Source: Oceanospirillaceae bacterium (GTDB taxonomy: Bacteria; Pseudomonadota; Gammaproteobacteria; Pseudomonadales; Balneatricaceae). Taken from it: a DNA stretch of 64,000 bases. Shown here piece after piece: positions 9,632-18,929 of this stretch. Below the pieces are notes generated by a model. That model saw only the letters and a list, made by a program, of their open reading frames with translations, was not told the DNA's origin and made no database searches. The position numbers and the translations under genes were made by a program. Numbering within the stretch: position 1 is the stretch's first letter; each line of letters starts with the position of its first letter. The stretch is from positions 62,001-126,000 of the forward strand of contig JABSQZ010000007.1 of NCBI GenBank assembly GCA_013215505.1, in the 5' to 3' direction.

Positions 9632-10012
9632 ATGGATAAGCGACTGATTCTGGGCACTCCCCTATTAGCGACCTTAATCAGCTGCACCGTGCAGCTAAAA
9701 CCTAATCCAGATATCTATTCCTATTACGTCACACCGGGCACTGGCTTTTACCCGACACAGCTATGTGGAGTCCGTCCCTCAGGCGAGGCTTGCCTGCAAA
9801 TGCGTGATGGACCCAAGGTAAGAGCAGTATTAAAGGGTTACTTTTTAAATTGGCTGCCTAGCTTAAAAGCCAATGAAATGGCTATAGCCAGTTCCGGAAG
9901 AAGCTCTTACCTACTGCCGACAGAGCAAGCTACCCCGCTACTCCAGGCATTGGTTGCCGACAATAAGCAGCGAGAGTTTGAGCGATGGATGTACGATGAT
10001 GACGATGATTGA
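9632..10012 (+). CDS. Small lipoprotein, paralogue B, poly-Asp tail
   Basis: Paralogue of the preceding gene. The lipobox is LISC, and the same blocks are present (SYYVTPGT, FYPTQLCGV, GEACLQM, DGPKV, YFLNWL, LLQALVADN). It ends in five consecutive Asp residues. The conserved pairs of cysteines and the Asp tail in both copies suggest the features matter, perhaps for metal or matrix binding, but no function can be named. The duplication unit includes the upstream ribosome site (AAGGATATGATTT compared with AGGATGTAATTT). Confidence 0.75.
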   Translation: MDKRLILGTPLLATLISCTVQLKPNPDIYSYYVTPGTGFYPTQLCGVRPSGEACLQMRDGPKVRAVLKGYFLNWLPSLKANEMAIASSGRSSYLLPTEQATPLLQALVADNKQREFERWMYDDDDD

Positions 10013-10051
10013 CATAAGTGAACTGCAAGAATGCTGTTCGACGATTTTTAT

Positions 10052-10981
10052 TTACATTTCATCCCTGTGTAATAGCGCTGCGCCCCTTACCCCGCTGGCA
10101 TCGCCAAACTGAGGTGGCAAGATAACAGGCGATTCTGCGCGGTCAAACAAATGTCGATTAATTAAGCCGGGTAACTTCTCATACAGCGCGCTGACATTGC
10201 TCATACCCCCACCTAAGACAATCGCATCGGTATCATAGCTCAATTGAATAGTGGCTAAACTGGAAGCTAGCATATCCACATAGATCTCAAACACTGCGGT
10301 TGCCAGTGGCTCTTGGCGCTCCACCAGCAACATTATTTGCTCAGCAGTAATGGTGTCTAATGCACTGCCATGCGCTTGTTGATGTTTATATCTGTAGAGG
10401 TTTTGTAAACCACTACCGGAAATATATTGCTCTGCACAGCCCTTTAAACCACATGCACAAGGCCACACTGGAATTTTGTATTTATCCAGCACATAGGCAT
10501 TAATACCAATATGCCCCCACTCTCCGGCAAAACCGTGCACGCCAGTGCACAGTTTTCCTGCAGTCACTTGTCCACCACCAGCACCTGTTCCGATAATGGC
10601 ACCAAATACATTTTGGTAATCTTTCGCACTGCCTAAGACAGCTTCCGAAAGAGCGAAGCATTTACAGTCATTTTCTACTCGCACCGGACGCTGCAATAAA
10701 TGGGTTAAATCTTCTTCTAATTGCTTTCCTATGACACAGGGAATATTTACCGAAATAAAAGCACCGTCGTGATAATCGCGTATCCCGGGAAAACCTATAC
10801 CCACTGAACCTGTTGTTTGCAGTGCTGAATCGAACTGCTGCACCATCGATTGAATTTTATTGAGAAACTCAGGGTAATCCTGGGTGGGGGTTGCCTGGCG
10901 TTGCTGTTTTACTAATTTAAATTGTTGATCAAATGCGGCCAGCTGAATTTTTGTACCGCCGATATCAAACCCGTAATACAT
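10052..10981 (-). CDS. nagK: ROK-family N-acetylhexosamine kinase (NagK-like)
   Basis: Phosphorylates an N-acetylhexosamine at C6 with ATP. It opens MYYGFDIGGTKI, the same as E. coli NagK, and has the ROK phosphate loop (DIGGTK), the catalytic Asp in VENDCKCFALSEA, GTGAGGG, the substrate block GEWGHI, and a CxCGxxGCxE zinc motif (CACGLKGCAEQ). It lies next to the DeoR/AgaR regulator and the sugar ABC ATPase on the same strand. The neighbours point to N-acetylgalactosamine, so the kinase may have shifted or broadened specificity from GlcNAc. It faces away from the agaS operon. Confidence 0.87.
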   Translation of the reverse strand: MYYGFDIGGTKIQLAAFDQQFKLVKQQRQATPTQDYPEFLNKIQSMVQQFDSALQTTGSVGIGFPGIRDYHDGAFISVNIPCVIGKQLEEDLTHLLQRPVRVENDCKCFALSEAVLGSAKDYQNVFGAIIGTGAGGGQVTAGKLCTGVHGFAGEWGHIGINAYVLDKYKIPVWPCACGLKGCAEQYISGSGLQNLYRYKHQQAHGSALDTITAEQIMLLVERQEPLATAVFEIYVDMLASSLATIQLSYDTDAIVLGGGMSNVSALYEKLPGLINRHLFDRAESPVILPPQFGDASGVRGAALLHRDEM

Positions 10982-11129
10982 AGATAAGTCCTGCTTTTAT
11001 GCACTCTATACTGTTAAATTGACCACTGGGGAAGATGCGAAAAATTCCGGGCTGCCTTTGGCATTACCAGCACTGTGCTATCCAGGCACCGTAGCCAAAG
11101 GGTGTGCTAACGAATGACATGCTGATTGG

Positions 11130-11918
11130 TTAATCGACAATGATTAATTCGATACCGCGATTGAGCACTCCCAGACGATAGTCCTCGGGGATATTGGCGT
11201 CAGTGATGATGGTGTCTATTTTTTCTAGATTTGAAATCTTGTATAAACTCAACTGAGAGAATTTACTGGAATCAGTGACTACTATAATTTTTTCGGCTAC
11301 ATCAGCCATGATGCTGTTTACCCTGGCCTCATCTTCACTATAGGTGGTGATGCCTTTTTCCAAATGAAAACCATCAACGCCTAGAAACAACTTATCAAAG
11401 TGAAACTCTTTGAGGTTTTTCTCCGCTTGGGCACCGCAAAATGATTGGCTTTTATGGGATAAGTGCCCCCCGGTCACCATAGTGGTAATGCCTTTAAAAG
11501 CGGAGAGTTCAATCAATACCGGTAAACTGTTAGTCATGACATGCAGCGGCGAAATAGCACCGAGCTGCTCGGCAATACACTTAGTGGTAGTGCCTGAATC
11601 GATAATGATAGATTCTCCGGCTTGTACTAACTGTGCCGCTGCTTTACCCAACTTAGCTTTTATTTGCCAGTTGCTTGAGAGAGTGTCAGCAGCTGGATGA
11701 TTTTGTTCGAGCACCTTAGTTAACATAGCACCGCCGTAATGGCGCACTAGCTTACCTTGCTGTTCTAACAATCTTAAATCTGCCCTGACTGTCACTGTAG
11801 ATACGCCAAAGCTCTGGGAAATATCCTCCACAGTAACAGAGCCGTGCTCAGCTAACTGCGCCAAGATAAATTCTCGGCGCTCCCGGGTATTTCGCAAGTT
11901 CTTTTTAGCTTGTTTCAC
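11130..11918 (-). CDS. agaR: DeoR-family repressor, AgaR-like
   Basis: Transcription factor with an N-terminal winged helix (VTVEDISQSFGVSTVTVRADLRLLEQQGKLVRHYGGAML, residues about 29-67) and a DeoR sensor domain. The sensor carries the sugar-phosphate site pattern DSGTTT, TNSLP, GG, FLGVDG and TDSSKF. It should repress the surrounding amino-sugar genes until a phosphorylated intermediate accumulates. A CTTTC element lies 12 bp upstream of the start (11931-11935), and more copies sit in the divergent region at 13.07-13.21 kb, fitting the known AgaR motif. Assignment to AgaR rests on context. Confidence 0.82.
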   Translation of the reverse strand: MKQAKKNLRNTRERREFILAQLAEHGSVTVEDISQSFGVSTVTVRADLRLLEQQGKLVRHYGGAMLTKVLEQNHPAADTLSSNWQIKAKLGKAAAQLVQAGESIIIDSGTTTKCIAEQLGAISPLHVMTNSLPVLIELSAFKGITTMVTGGHLSHKSQSFCGAQAEKNLKEFHFDKLFLGVDGFHLEKGITTYSEDEARVNSIMADVAEKIIVVTDSSKFSQLSLYKISNLEKIDTIITDANIPEDYRLGVLNRGIELIIVD

Positions 11919-11930
11919 TGTTAAAGATCA

Positions 11931-11935
11931 CTTTC
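11931..11935. promoter_or_regulatory. CTTTC element upstream of agaR
   Basis: Single CTTTC 12 bp before the agaR start codon. The core alone is weak evidence. It gains weight from the cluster of the same core in the transporter promoter region. Confidence 0.3.
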
Positions 11936-11959
11936 TTCATTAATAAAATATTCATTATA

Positions 11960-13060
11960 TCAATTGCTTAATCTGAGGCCACTGTTAGCATCGAAAACAT
12001 GCAGCGCTGTTAAGTCAACACCGACATCAATGATCTGTCCGGGTTGGTAATCAAGCCTTAATGCAGTTTTGGCAATAAGATCCTGGCCACACACTTGGCC
12101 ATGGACATAGGACTCAGCGCCCATTGCTTCAATAAACTTCACTTTTACTTTTAATATACAACTCTGCTGCCCAGCAGTTTGCAGCTGAAAAAACTCAGGC
12201 CTGATTCCCAAAACTATTTCTTGCCCTACTGCAACATCAACATGCTGCACTGGGATAAATGTATTCTCGGTGCCCTGTTGTGTATCTTGCACTGCAACCC
12301 CCAATTGCCCCTCACGGTTTTGCACAGTACCGCGAATAAATGCAATAGCCGGAGCACCTAAAAATCCTGCCACAAATAAATTAACGGGATTATCGTACAG
12401 CTCTAACGGGGTACCAATTTGCTCGATCACGCCCACGTTCATCACCACAATACGATCGGCCAAGGTCATTGCCTCAACCTGGTCATGGGTCACATACACA
12501 GTAGTGGTCTGCAGTTTTAAATGTAGCGCTTTCATTTCTGCGCGCATTTGAATGCGTAACTTAGCGTCTAAATTAGACAGGGGTTCATCAAACAGAAACA
12601 GCTTGGGTTCACGCACTAAAGCGCGGCCCATGGCCACACGCTGACACTGTCCACCCGATAACTGTTTAGGTGTTCGCTGCAACAAAGGTGCTAAGTTAAG
12701 AATATCTGCCGCCCAATCGATCATTTTATCTATGTGTGCCTGATCCGCTTTACGCACTTTCAAACCAAAGGCTATATTTTCATACACGGTCAAATGCGGA
12801 TACAGCGCATAGCTTTGAAACACCATAGAAAAGTCACGCTTCTGAGAAGGTACATCATTGATCTCTTTACCGTCGAGGGTTAAAGATCCGGAAGTGATAT
12901 CTTCTAATCCCGCCAGCATCCGCAACAGTGTTGATTTACCGCAGCCCGACGGGCCTATAAGCACCAAAAATTCACCTTTGTGAACCTTTAAGTCAATCCC
13001 GTGTAATACCTCGACACTGTCGTAGCGCTTAACTAACTTATTAAGTTGCAAAACCGACAT
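11960..13060 (-). CDS. Sugar ABC transporter ATPase (UgpC/MsmK/MalK type)
   Basis: ATP-binding subunit for the carbohydrate importer encoded divergently. Walker A GPSGCGKST (about residue 37), Q-loop FQSYALYPH, signature LSGGQCQRVA, Walker B LFLFDEP and H-loop VTHDQ are intact. The last 130 residues form the OB/TOBE regulatory domain of CUT1 ATPases. The length of 366 is normal. It is separated from the binding protein and permeases by a divergent promoter region. It is transcribed towards agaR and nagK, presumably as one unit, since only 41 bp separate it from agaR. Confidence 0.93.
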   Translation of the reverse strand: MSVLQLNKLVKRYDSVEVLHGIDLKVHKGEFLVLIGPSGCGKSTLLRMLAGLEDITSGSLTLDGKEINDVPSQKRDFSMVFQSYALYPHLTVYENIAFGLKVRKADQAHIDKMIDWAADILNLAPLLQRTPKQLSGGQCQRVAMGRALVREPKLFLFDEPLSNLDAKLRIQMRAEMKALHLKLQTTTVYVTHDQVEAMTLADRIVVMNVGVIEQIGTPLELYDNPVNLFVAGFLGAPAIAFIRGTVQNREGQLGVAVQDTQQGTENTFIPVQHVDVAVGQEIVLGIRPEFFQLQTAGQQSCILKVKVKFIEAMGAESYVHGQVCGQDLIAKTALRLDYQPGQIIDVGVDLTALHVFDANSGLRLSN

Positions 13061-13067
13061 ACAAAAC

Positions 13068-13214
13068 CTTTCGCTATTATTAAAATGAAAGAAAAATATA
13101 ACACAAATGAAACAACTGTCAATATTATTCGCTTATAACTTGCGATAGAGAAAGATATATGATTATATCAGCCTTAGAAACATCCATAACCCCACTAAAA
13201 AAACAAAACGAAAG
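13068..13214. promoter_or_regulatory. Divergent promoters with AgaR-type CTTTC/GAAAG boxes
   Basis: Four copies of the CTTTC core (either strand) lie at 13068-13072, 13087-13091, 13150-13154 and 13210-13214. On the minus strand, TTGACA (13117-13122) and TATATT (13095-13100) are 16 bp apart, and the 13087 box sits just past the -10. On the plus strand, TTGCGA (13140-13145) and TTATAT (13163-13168) are 17 bp apart, with the 13150 box in the spacer. The first copy also overlaps the ATPase ribosome site. Comparative work on AgaR regulons reports a CTTTC core in multiple copies. Confidence 0.6.
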
Positions 13215-13229
13215 ATTATAGGTGTAAAA

Positions 13230-14468
13230 ATGAAATATTTATCTACTTCTTTAAAATCTTTAGCGACTGGCGTGTCTCTCGCTGTATTGGGCACAACCTT
13301 ATCACTCTCGGTACAAGCCGCTGAGGAAGTACGCTTTACTGTTGCATATTACAGTGCAAAAACCGGCCCTTATTATGAAGCCCTGGCTGAAAAATTTGAA
13401 AAGAGCAACCCAGAAATCGATATCAAAATTGAAGTCGTTAACTGGGATGTATTAAACCAAAAACTGACCACAGATATAAGCTCTGACGTAAATGCTGATA
13501 TGGCAATTATTGGCACTCGCTGGTTAGTTGATTACGTAGAGCAAGATGTCGCTGAACCACTAGACGGCTTAATCAGCGAAGAAATGAAACAGCGTTTCGT
13601 GCCTGCATTCCTAAGCCCTGGTACTTTAAACGGTAAAGTCTATGGCCTACCAGTAGCGGCATCTGCAAGAGCGATGTACTACAACAAAGACCTGATGCAA
13701 AAAGCCGGTGCTAGTGTACCTACCACTTGGGATCAATTAGTCGATAGTGCGGCTAAAATTTCTAAAATAGACAAAACTTATGGTTTCGGTTTACAGGGCA
13801 AAGAAGTAGAGACTGATGTGTATTTCTACTATGGCATGTGGAGCGAAGGCGGTAGTTTGCTGAAAAAAGATGGCAGCTCTAACCTCGCCAGCAGTGCTTC
13901 AGTGGCAAATGCTAAACGCCTGCAAAGCATGATTGAGAATGGTTTAACTCAACCAGGCGTTACTTCTTATAACCGTGAAGATGTGCAAAATTTATTTAAA
14001 CAAGGCCGCGTCGGCATGATGATCACGGCACCTTTCCTGGTCAATCAGATTAAGGACGAGGCACCAGATCTAAACTATGGAATCGCGCCTATTCCAAGTG
14101 GAACAAGCCGCGCGACTTATGGTGTCACTGACTCAGTGGTACTGTTCAAAAACTCTAAACACAAACAGGCAGCGGTTAAGTTCATGGATTTCATGTTCAC
14201 CACTGAACAGCGCGCAGTATTCTCCTCGGGTGAAGGCTTTTTACCAGTGTTGAAATCCGTGTCTGAATTGCCAGAATTCGCTGAAAACGATGCCGTTAAA
14301 ACCTTCGTTAACTTGCTACCAGAAGCAAGATTTGCCCCGACTATTGCCGGTTGGTCCGAAGTTGCAGATATCACCAGTAACGCAGTGCAAGCTATCTACG
14401 GCGGTGCAGATGCACAATCTACCTTAGATAAAGCACAAAAACGTGTTAACCGTGTACTAGGCAAATAA
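13230..14468 (+). CDS. Sugar ABC transporter substrate-binding protein (family 1)
   Basis: Periplasmic receptor of a CUT1 importer. A signal peptide (MKYLSTSLKSLATGVSLAVL) is cleaved after SVQA at about residue 30. The mature part has the family 1 fold: FTVAYYSAKTGPYYEALAEKFEK at the start, GLPVAASARAMYYNKDLMQ near the hinge and VMTAPF-type blocks (MMITAPFLVNQI). It is followed by a hairpin and then two permease genes. Ligand inferred from neighbours: N-acetylgalactosamine, galactosamine or an oligosaccharide containing them. Confidence 0.93.
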   Translation: MKYLSTSLKSLATGVSLAVLGTTLSLSVQAAEEVRFTVAYYSAKTGPYYEALAEKFEKSNPEIDIKIEVVNWDVLNQKLTTDISSDVNADMAIIGTRWLVDYVEQDVAEPLDGLISEEMKQRFVPAFLSPGTLNGKVYGLPVAASARAMYYNKDLMQKAGASVPTTWDQLVDSAAKISKIDKTYGFGLQGKEVETDVYFYYGMWSEGGSLLKKDGSSNLASSASVANAKRLQSMIENGLTQPGVTSYNREDVQNLFKQGRVGMMITAPFLVNQIKDEAPDLNYGIAPIPSGTSRATYGVTDSVVLFKNSKHKQAAVKFMDFMFTTEQRAVFSSGEGFLPVLKSVSELPEFAENDAVKTFVNLLPEARFAPTIAGWSEVADITSNAVQAIYGGADAQSTLDKAQKRVNRVLGK

Positions 14469-14483
14469 ATCTAGCTTGTAGAA

Positions 14484-14527
14484 ATGAGTGATTCACTGGC
14501 TGCTATACAGCCCAGTCAGTGAGTCAT
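14484..14527 (+). other. Stem-loop after the binding-protein gene
   Basis: A long imperfect hairpin (CACTGGCTG against CAGCCCAGTCAGTG, extended by ATGA/TCAT) without a T-run follows the stop codon. Such hairpins after binding-protein genes typically protect the abundant upstream mRNA and reduce permease expression. A second inverted repeat (CTGAG/CTCAG with A/T arms) lies at 14599-14619. Confidence 0.5.
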
Positions 14528-14664
14528 TTACAACTAATCGACAACAGTTTGTCTGGCTTTTTCAAGGTAATCATTTCGCACTTTTTAGCAGTTTATTACT
14601 GAGTTTTTAAAAAGCTCAGATATCCATAGTTGATTGCGATTAAAGCAGTATTAACGGTAGCAAT

Positions 14665-15528
14665 ATGAACAGAAACCTTCCTCTATATTTAATTTTGCCC
14701 AGTTTATTACTCGCATTGTTTGTCATTTCCTACCCTTTGTATGAACTGATTAATCTGTCACTGAGTGATGTAAACCGCTTCGGTAAAGTCAGAGGTTTTA
14801 TCGGTTTAGAAAACTTTACTTATATCTTTGAAGACCAACTCTTTATTGATGCAGCCCTGCGCACTGTGGTTTGGACAGTGGCCGTGGTTGGCGGCACTAT
14901 TTTATTTTCAGTCCCTATAGCGGTCATTCTCAACACTGAGTTTTACGGCAGGGGTATAGCGCGGACCATTTTAATGCTGCCATGGGCGATATCACTGCCG
15001 ATGACCGCAATAGTATGGCGCTGGAGCTTAAACGGCGAGTTTGGCATGCTCAATGCCACACTGATGAATGTCGGTTTAATCGATTCACCGATCGTCTGGC
15101 TAGCACAATCTGCCACGGCATTTCCAGTGCAAATTGGCTTGGGGATACTGGTCTCTATTCCATTTACTATCACCATTTTTCTCGGCGGACTCTCGTCAAT
15201 TCCAATAGATTTATACGAGGCGGCGAAAATGGATGGGGCTAATTTATGGCAGCAATTCAAGCGCATCACCTATCCTCTGTTACGCCCTTTTATCAATATG
15301 GCGATCGTTTTAAACGTTATCTACGTATTTAACTCCTTTCCAATTATTTGGGTACTCACTCAGGGTGGCCCCAATAACGAAACCGATATTTTAGTCACCT
15401 ATCTTTACAAGCAAGCATTCAGTTTTGGCCACATAGGGCAAGCTTCAGCCGTTTCTATTGTGATGTTTACTGTGTTGTTAATTTTCACCATCTTCTATGC
15501 CCGCATGGTCATGAAGAATGAAAAGTAG
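14665..15528 (+). CDS. Sugar ABC transporter permease 1 (MalF-type)
   Basis: Inner-membrane subunit with six hydrophobic segments. The first is right at the start ([20 protein letters not shown]), without the extra MalF N-terminal domain. The cytoplasmic EAA loop that docks the ATPase is [22 protein letters not shown]. The gene is 196 bp after the binding protein and 17 bp before the second permease. Confidence 0.93.
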   Translation: MNRNLPLYLILPSLLLALFVISYPLYELINLSLSDVNRFGKVRGFIGLENFTYIFEDQLFIDAALRTVVWTVAVVGGTILFSVPIAVILNTEFYGRGIARTILMLPWAISLPMTAIVWRWSLNGEFGMLNATLMNVGLIDSPIVWLAQSATAFPVQIGLGILVSIPFTITIFLGGLSSIPIDLYEAAKMDGANLWQQFKRITYPLLRPFINMAIVLNVIYVFNSFPIIWVLTQGGPNNETDILVTYLYKQAFSFGHIGQASAVSIVMFTVLLIFTIFYARMVMKNEK

Positions 15529-15545
15529 AAAGTGAGAAATATAAA

Positions 15546-16388
15546 ATGTCTATAACAATGACTAAAAAAACTAAGCGCAGCATTTTCTGCTGGTTGGCGC
15601 TATCGCCGATCATTTGCATCATATTGTTTCCGTTTGCTGTGATGTTTTTCACTTCTTTGAAGCCGCGCCAGGAAGTGTTTAGTTTTCCGCCAACCTGGTT
15701 GCCCTCTGAGTTTATCTGGCAGAATTATATCGATATGTGGCATGCCACTAAATTTGGCAACGCTTTATTAAACAGTTTATATGTCAGTTTCAGTGCCACA
15801 TTGATTACTTTGCTAGTGGCAATACCTGCCGCTTATGCTCTGGCTCGTTACAACTTCGGCGCTAAAAGTAGCTACCGGCTGTTTCTGCTGATCACCCAAA
15901 TGCTTTCACCCATTGTATTAGTTGTCGGTTTATTTCGGCTGATTGTCTGGCTGGGGTTGATTGATTCGGTTAACTCACTGGTGCTTATTTATGCAGGGTT
16001 TAACATCGCCTTCGCCATCTGGATGCTGCAGAACTACTTTCACACTATCCCTAAAGACCTGGAAGAATCTGCCTGGATGGAAGGCGCCAGCTTTTTACAG
16101 GGTCTGACCAAAGTCTTTCTACCTATGGCGGTCCCCGCTATCGCCGTCACTGCCATGTTCACTTTTATCAACAGTTGGAACGAGTTTGTGCTGGCATTAA
16201 CAGTACTGCGAACAGAAGAAAATTATACCTTGCCAATTCAAGTGTACTCACTGGTGGGCGGGCGCTACACAGTGGAGTGGCATCATGTAATGGCCGCTGC
16301 CCTGGTTGCCTCACTACCGGCGGCAATTTTGTTTAGCTGGTTACAGAAAAAGCTGGTGACTGGCCTGTCATCTGGTGGCGTAAAGTAA
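15546..16388 (+). CDS. Sugar ABC transporter permease 2 (MalG-type)
   Basis: Second permease of the importer, six membrane segments. The N-terminal region runs FPFAVMFFTSLKPRQEVFSFPPTWLPS, a block typical of MalG-like subunits. The EAA loop is EESAWMEGASFLQGLTKVFLPM. ATG at 15546 has GAGAAAT upstream. Together with permease 1, the binding protein and the divergently encoded ATPase it makes a complete importer. Confidence 0.93.
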   Translation: MSITMTKKTKRSIFCWLALSPIICIILFPFAVMFFTSLKPRQEVFSFPPTWLPSEFIWQNYIDMWHATKFGNALLNSLYVSFSATLITLLVAIPAAYALARYNFGAKSSYRLFLLITQMLSPIVLVVGLFRLIVWLGLIDSVNSLVLIYAGFNIAFAIWMLQNYFHTIPKDLEESAWMEGASFLQGLTKVFLPMAVPAIAVTAMFTFINSWNEFVLALTVLRTEENYTLPIQVYSLVGGRYTVEWHHVMAAALVASLPAAILFSWLQKKLVTGLSSGGVK

Positions 16389-16441
16389 CGCGTTATTTTG
16401 CAACATTTAAAACTTCGCATTCGACTATTCAAGGAAATGTT

Positions 16442-17761
16442 ATGAGCCCGTTACTCGAGCTGATTCAACGCCATAAAGCAGGTACACCCTGCGGCATTTA
16501 TGCAGTCTGTTCAGCCAACTCTTTTGTGTTAGAAGCCGCCATATTACAGGCAAAGCGGCACAATTCCCTGTTACTGGTTGAAGCAACGTCCAATCAAGTG
16601 AATCAGTTTGGCGGCTACACAGGCATGATGCCGGAAGATTTTCGACACTTTATCCAGGGTATAGCAACCCGATTAGACTTCCCGTTCCAGCAATTAATTC
16701 TCGGCGGCGATCACTTAGGCCCCAATTGCTGGCAGAGTGATAGTGCCGAGATTGCGATGCAAAAGTCCGAACAGCTGATTGCCGCTTATGTTGCAGCGGG
16801 CTTTGAAAAAATCCATTTAGACTGTTCTATGGCCTGTGCCGATGACACTCTGCCATTAGCAGACAGCCTCATTGCCGAACGCGCCGCTCAGCTGTGCAAA
16901 GTTGCGGAGACAACTTATGCAAACAGAGCGGCCAATAAAGCCGATCAGAGACCCCCACTGTACGTAATAGGCACTGAAGTACCTGTGCCAGGCGGGGCAC
17001 AGGAAGATTTAGAGACAAAGCTTGAAGTGACCAGTAGCGCATCGGCAGCAGAGACTTTAACACTGCATCGCGATGCCTTCGCCGAATTGCAGCTACAATC
17101 CGCCTGGCAGCGCACCATTGCATTAGTGGTGCAACCTGGGGTCGAATTTGATCACCAATCAATCATCAGTTATCAATCTGCAGACGCGCAGGCGCTCAGC
17201 ACTGTGCTGAACAGTTACCCTAATATGGTGTTTGAAGCGCACTCAACAGACTACCAGAGCCCTGCAGCCTACAAAGCCTTAGTAAGTGATCACTTTGCGA
17301 TATTAAAAGTGGGCCCGGCACTCACTTTTGCCCTGCGAGAAGTACTCTTTGCCCTGAGCGATATTGAGCAGGCGATATTAGAGAGCATCGGACAGGCTAT
17401 GGAAACTGCCAATTTAAAAAACGTCTTAGAGCAGAGCATGTTAGACAACCCTGAATATTGGCAACCTTATTATCAGGGAAGCCGTGCTGCGCAAAAATTT
17501 TCCAGGCAGTACAGTTTAAGCGACAGGTGCCGGTATTACTGGCCGCAACAGGAGGTACAACAAGCTGTAGAGACTTTACTCAACAACTTAAATCACTGTC
17601 AAATGCCTATCGCCTTACTGTCTCAGTATCTGCCAGTACAGTACCAGGCAATAGTACAAGGTGACTTAGCCAATGCGCCGCAGGCAATTATTTACCACCA
17701 TATTCAACAAGTCACGGCACACTATGCCAGTGCCTGCTTAATGGGAATAGATCATGAGTAA
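16442..17761 (+). CDS. kbaZ: Tagatose-bisphosphate aldolase accessory subunit (KbaZ/GatZ family)
   Basis: Member of the GatZ/KbaZ family, needed for full activity and stability of the class II tagatose-1,6-bisphosphate aldolase; early annotations called it a tagatose-6-phosphate kinase. Family blocks seen: GIYAVCSANSFVLEAAI, LLVEATSNQVNQFGGYTGM, LILGGDHLGPNCW, HLDCSMACADD, FEAHSTDYQ and ILKVGPALTFALREVLFAL. The length of 439 is normal. The catalytic partner KbaY/GatY and a tagatose-6-phosphate kinase are not in this window. The stop codon overlaps the start of agaS by 8 bp (ATGAGTAA), so they are translationally coupled. Confidence 0.9.
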   Translation: MSPLLELIQRHKAGTPCGIYAVCSANSFVLEAAILQAKRHNSLLLVEATSNQVNQFGGYTGMMPEDFRHFIQGIATRLDFPFQQLILGGDHLGPNCWQSDSAEIAMQKSEQLIAAYVAAGFEKIHLDCSMACADDTLPLADSLIAERAAQLCKVAETTYANRAANKADQRPPLYVIGTEVPVPGGAQEDLETKLEVTSSASAAETLTLHRDAFAELQLQSAWQRTIALVVQPGVEFDHQSIISYQSADAQALSTVLNSYPNMVFEAHSTDYQSPAAYKALVSDHFAILKVGPALTFALREVLFALSDIEQAILESIGQAMETANLKNVLEQSMLDNPEYWQPYYQGSRAAQKFSRQYSLSDRCRYYWPQQEVQQAVETLLNNLNHCQMPIALLSQYLPVQYQAIVQGDLANAPQAIIYHHIQQVTAHYASACLMGIDHE

Positions 17762-18929
17762 TCAACAACCTCAATACCTACAACGCGATCACAGTGAATT
17801 GCAACATTTGAAGGCGCAACACACCGCTAAGGAGATCACTCAGCAGTTACAGCTGTGGGCCGATTTAACGGAGCATTTAGCCAAAGTACAAACGCAACTC
17901 GACCAGTTTTTAACGCCGTTGTTTCAGGACTCTAAGCTGCGAGTACTGCTAACCGGTGCCGGTACTTCTGCCTTCGTTGGCGAAGCTATCGTCCCTGCCC
18001 TGCGCAGTCAAAATGTATTAGATGTTCACAGTGTTGCCAGCACTGATTTAGTCAGTAATCCGACTTTATATTTGCATAGCGATCGCCCGACGCTACTAGT
18101 GTCATTCGCCCGTTCCGGGAACAGCCCCGAAAGTGTCGCGGCAGTCAATATTGTCGATCAACTGGTCAGTGAGAGTTATCACTTATTTATCACTTGTAAC
18201 GAAAAGGGCCAGTTAGCCGTTTCAGCAAGCCAATCCACAAAGCGCTTTTGCCTGTTGATGCCAGAGGTAACCAACGATCAAAGTTTTGCCATGACATCTA
18301 GCTACTCTTGCATGTATTTATCGGCACTGCACTGTTTAGATCAGCAAAGCCATTCGCAAAAGAGCCAACAGCGCCAATGGCTCAGTGAATACTGCCAGCA
18401 GAGTCTGGATACTTTTGTTGAGCACTGTGTACAGTTGGCAGCGCAAGATTTTCAGCGCCTGGTATTTTTAGGCAGTGGTGGCCTACAGGGCAACGCCAGG
18501 GAATCTTCGCTTAAATGTATGGAGCTAACAGCCGGTAAGTTAGTATCGACCCATGACTCTTCGCTGGGTTTTCGCCACGGACCAAAATTTATCGTCAATG
18601 AAAAAACCTTGGTGATAGTGATGCGCTCAAACGATCCCTATACCCAGCAGTATGACGATGATATTATCGCCGAATTGCGCCGCGACGCGGTGGCTAAAGT
18701 ATTAGTACTTTCCAGCGAGCCCCTTGCACAAAGTATTCCGCAGATAACAGAACAAACCGGTAATTTATCGGATGTCTACCAGGGGCTAGCTTGGGTGATG
18801 TTTGCCCAAGTGCTAGGTTTTCAACTTTCAATTAGCTTAGGTTTAAGCCCGGATAATCCCTGCCCTAGTGGTGAAGTGAACCGGGTCGTCCAGGGCGTTA
18901 TTATTCACCCGGTTACTGCACATGCATGA
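17754..18929 (+). CDS. agaS: AgaS-type galactosamine-6-phosphate deaminase/isomerase (SIS domains)
   Basis: Deaminates and isomerises galactosamine-6-phosphate to tagatose-6-phosphate and ammonia; this role of AgaS was shown in E. coli and Shewanella. It has two SIS domains: LLTGAGTSAFVGEAI in the first half, and VFLGSGGLQGNARESSLKCMELTAGK with the active-site ESSLKxxE and HDSSLGFRHGPKF in the second. The 391 residues match the family. Coupled to kbaZ upstream and to the deacetylase downstream by 8-bp overlaps. Confidence 0.92.
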   Translation: MSNQQPQYLQRDHSELQHLKAQHTAKEITQQLQLWADLTEHLAKVQTQLDQFLTPLFQDSKLRVLLTGAGTSAFVGEAIVPALRSQNVLDVHSVASTDLVSNPTLYLHSDRPTLLVSFARSGNSPESVAAVNIVDQLVSESYHLFITCNEKGQLAVSASQSTKRFCLLMPEVTNDQSFAMTSSYSCMYLSALHCLDQQSHSQKSQQRQWLSEYCQQSLDTFVEHCVQLAAQDFQRLVFLGSGGLQGNARESSLKCMELTAGKLVSTHDSSLGFRHGPKFIVNEKTLVIVMRSNDPYTQQYDDDIIAELRRDAVAKVLVLSSEPLAQSIPQITEQTGNLSDVYQGLAWVMFAQVLGFQLSISLGLSPDNPCPSGEVNRVVQGVIIHPVTAHA

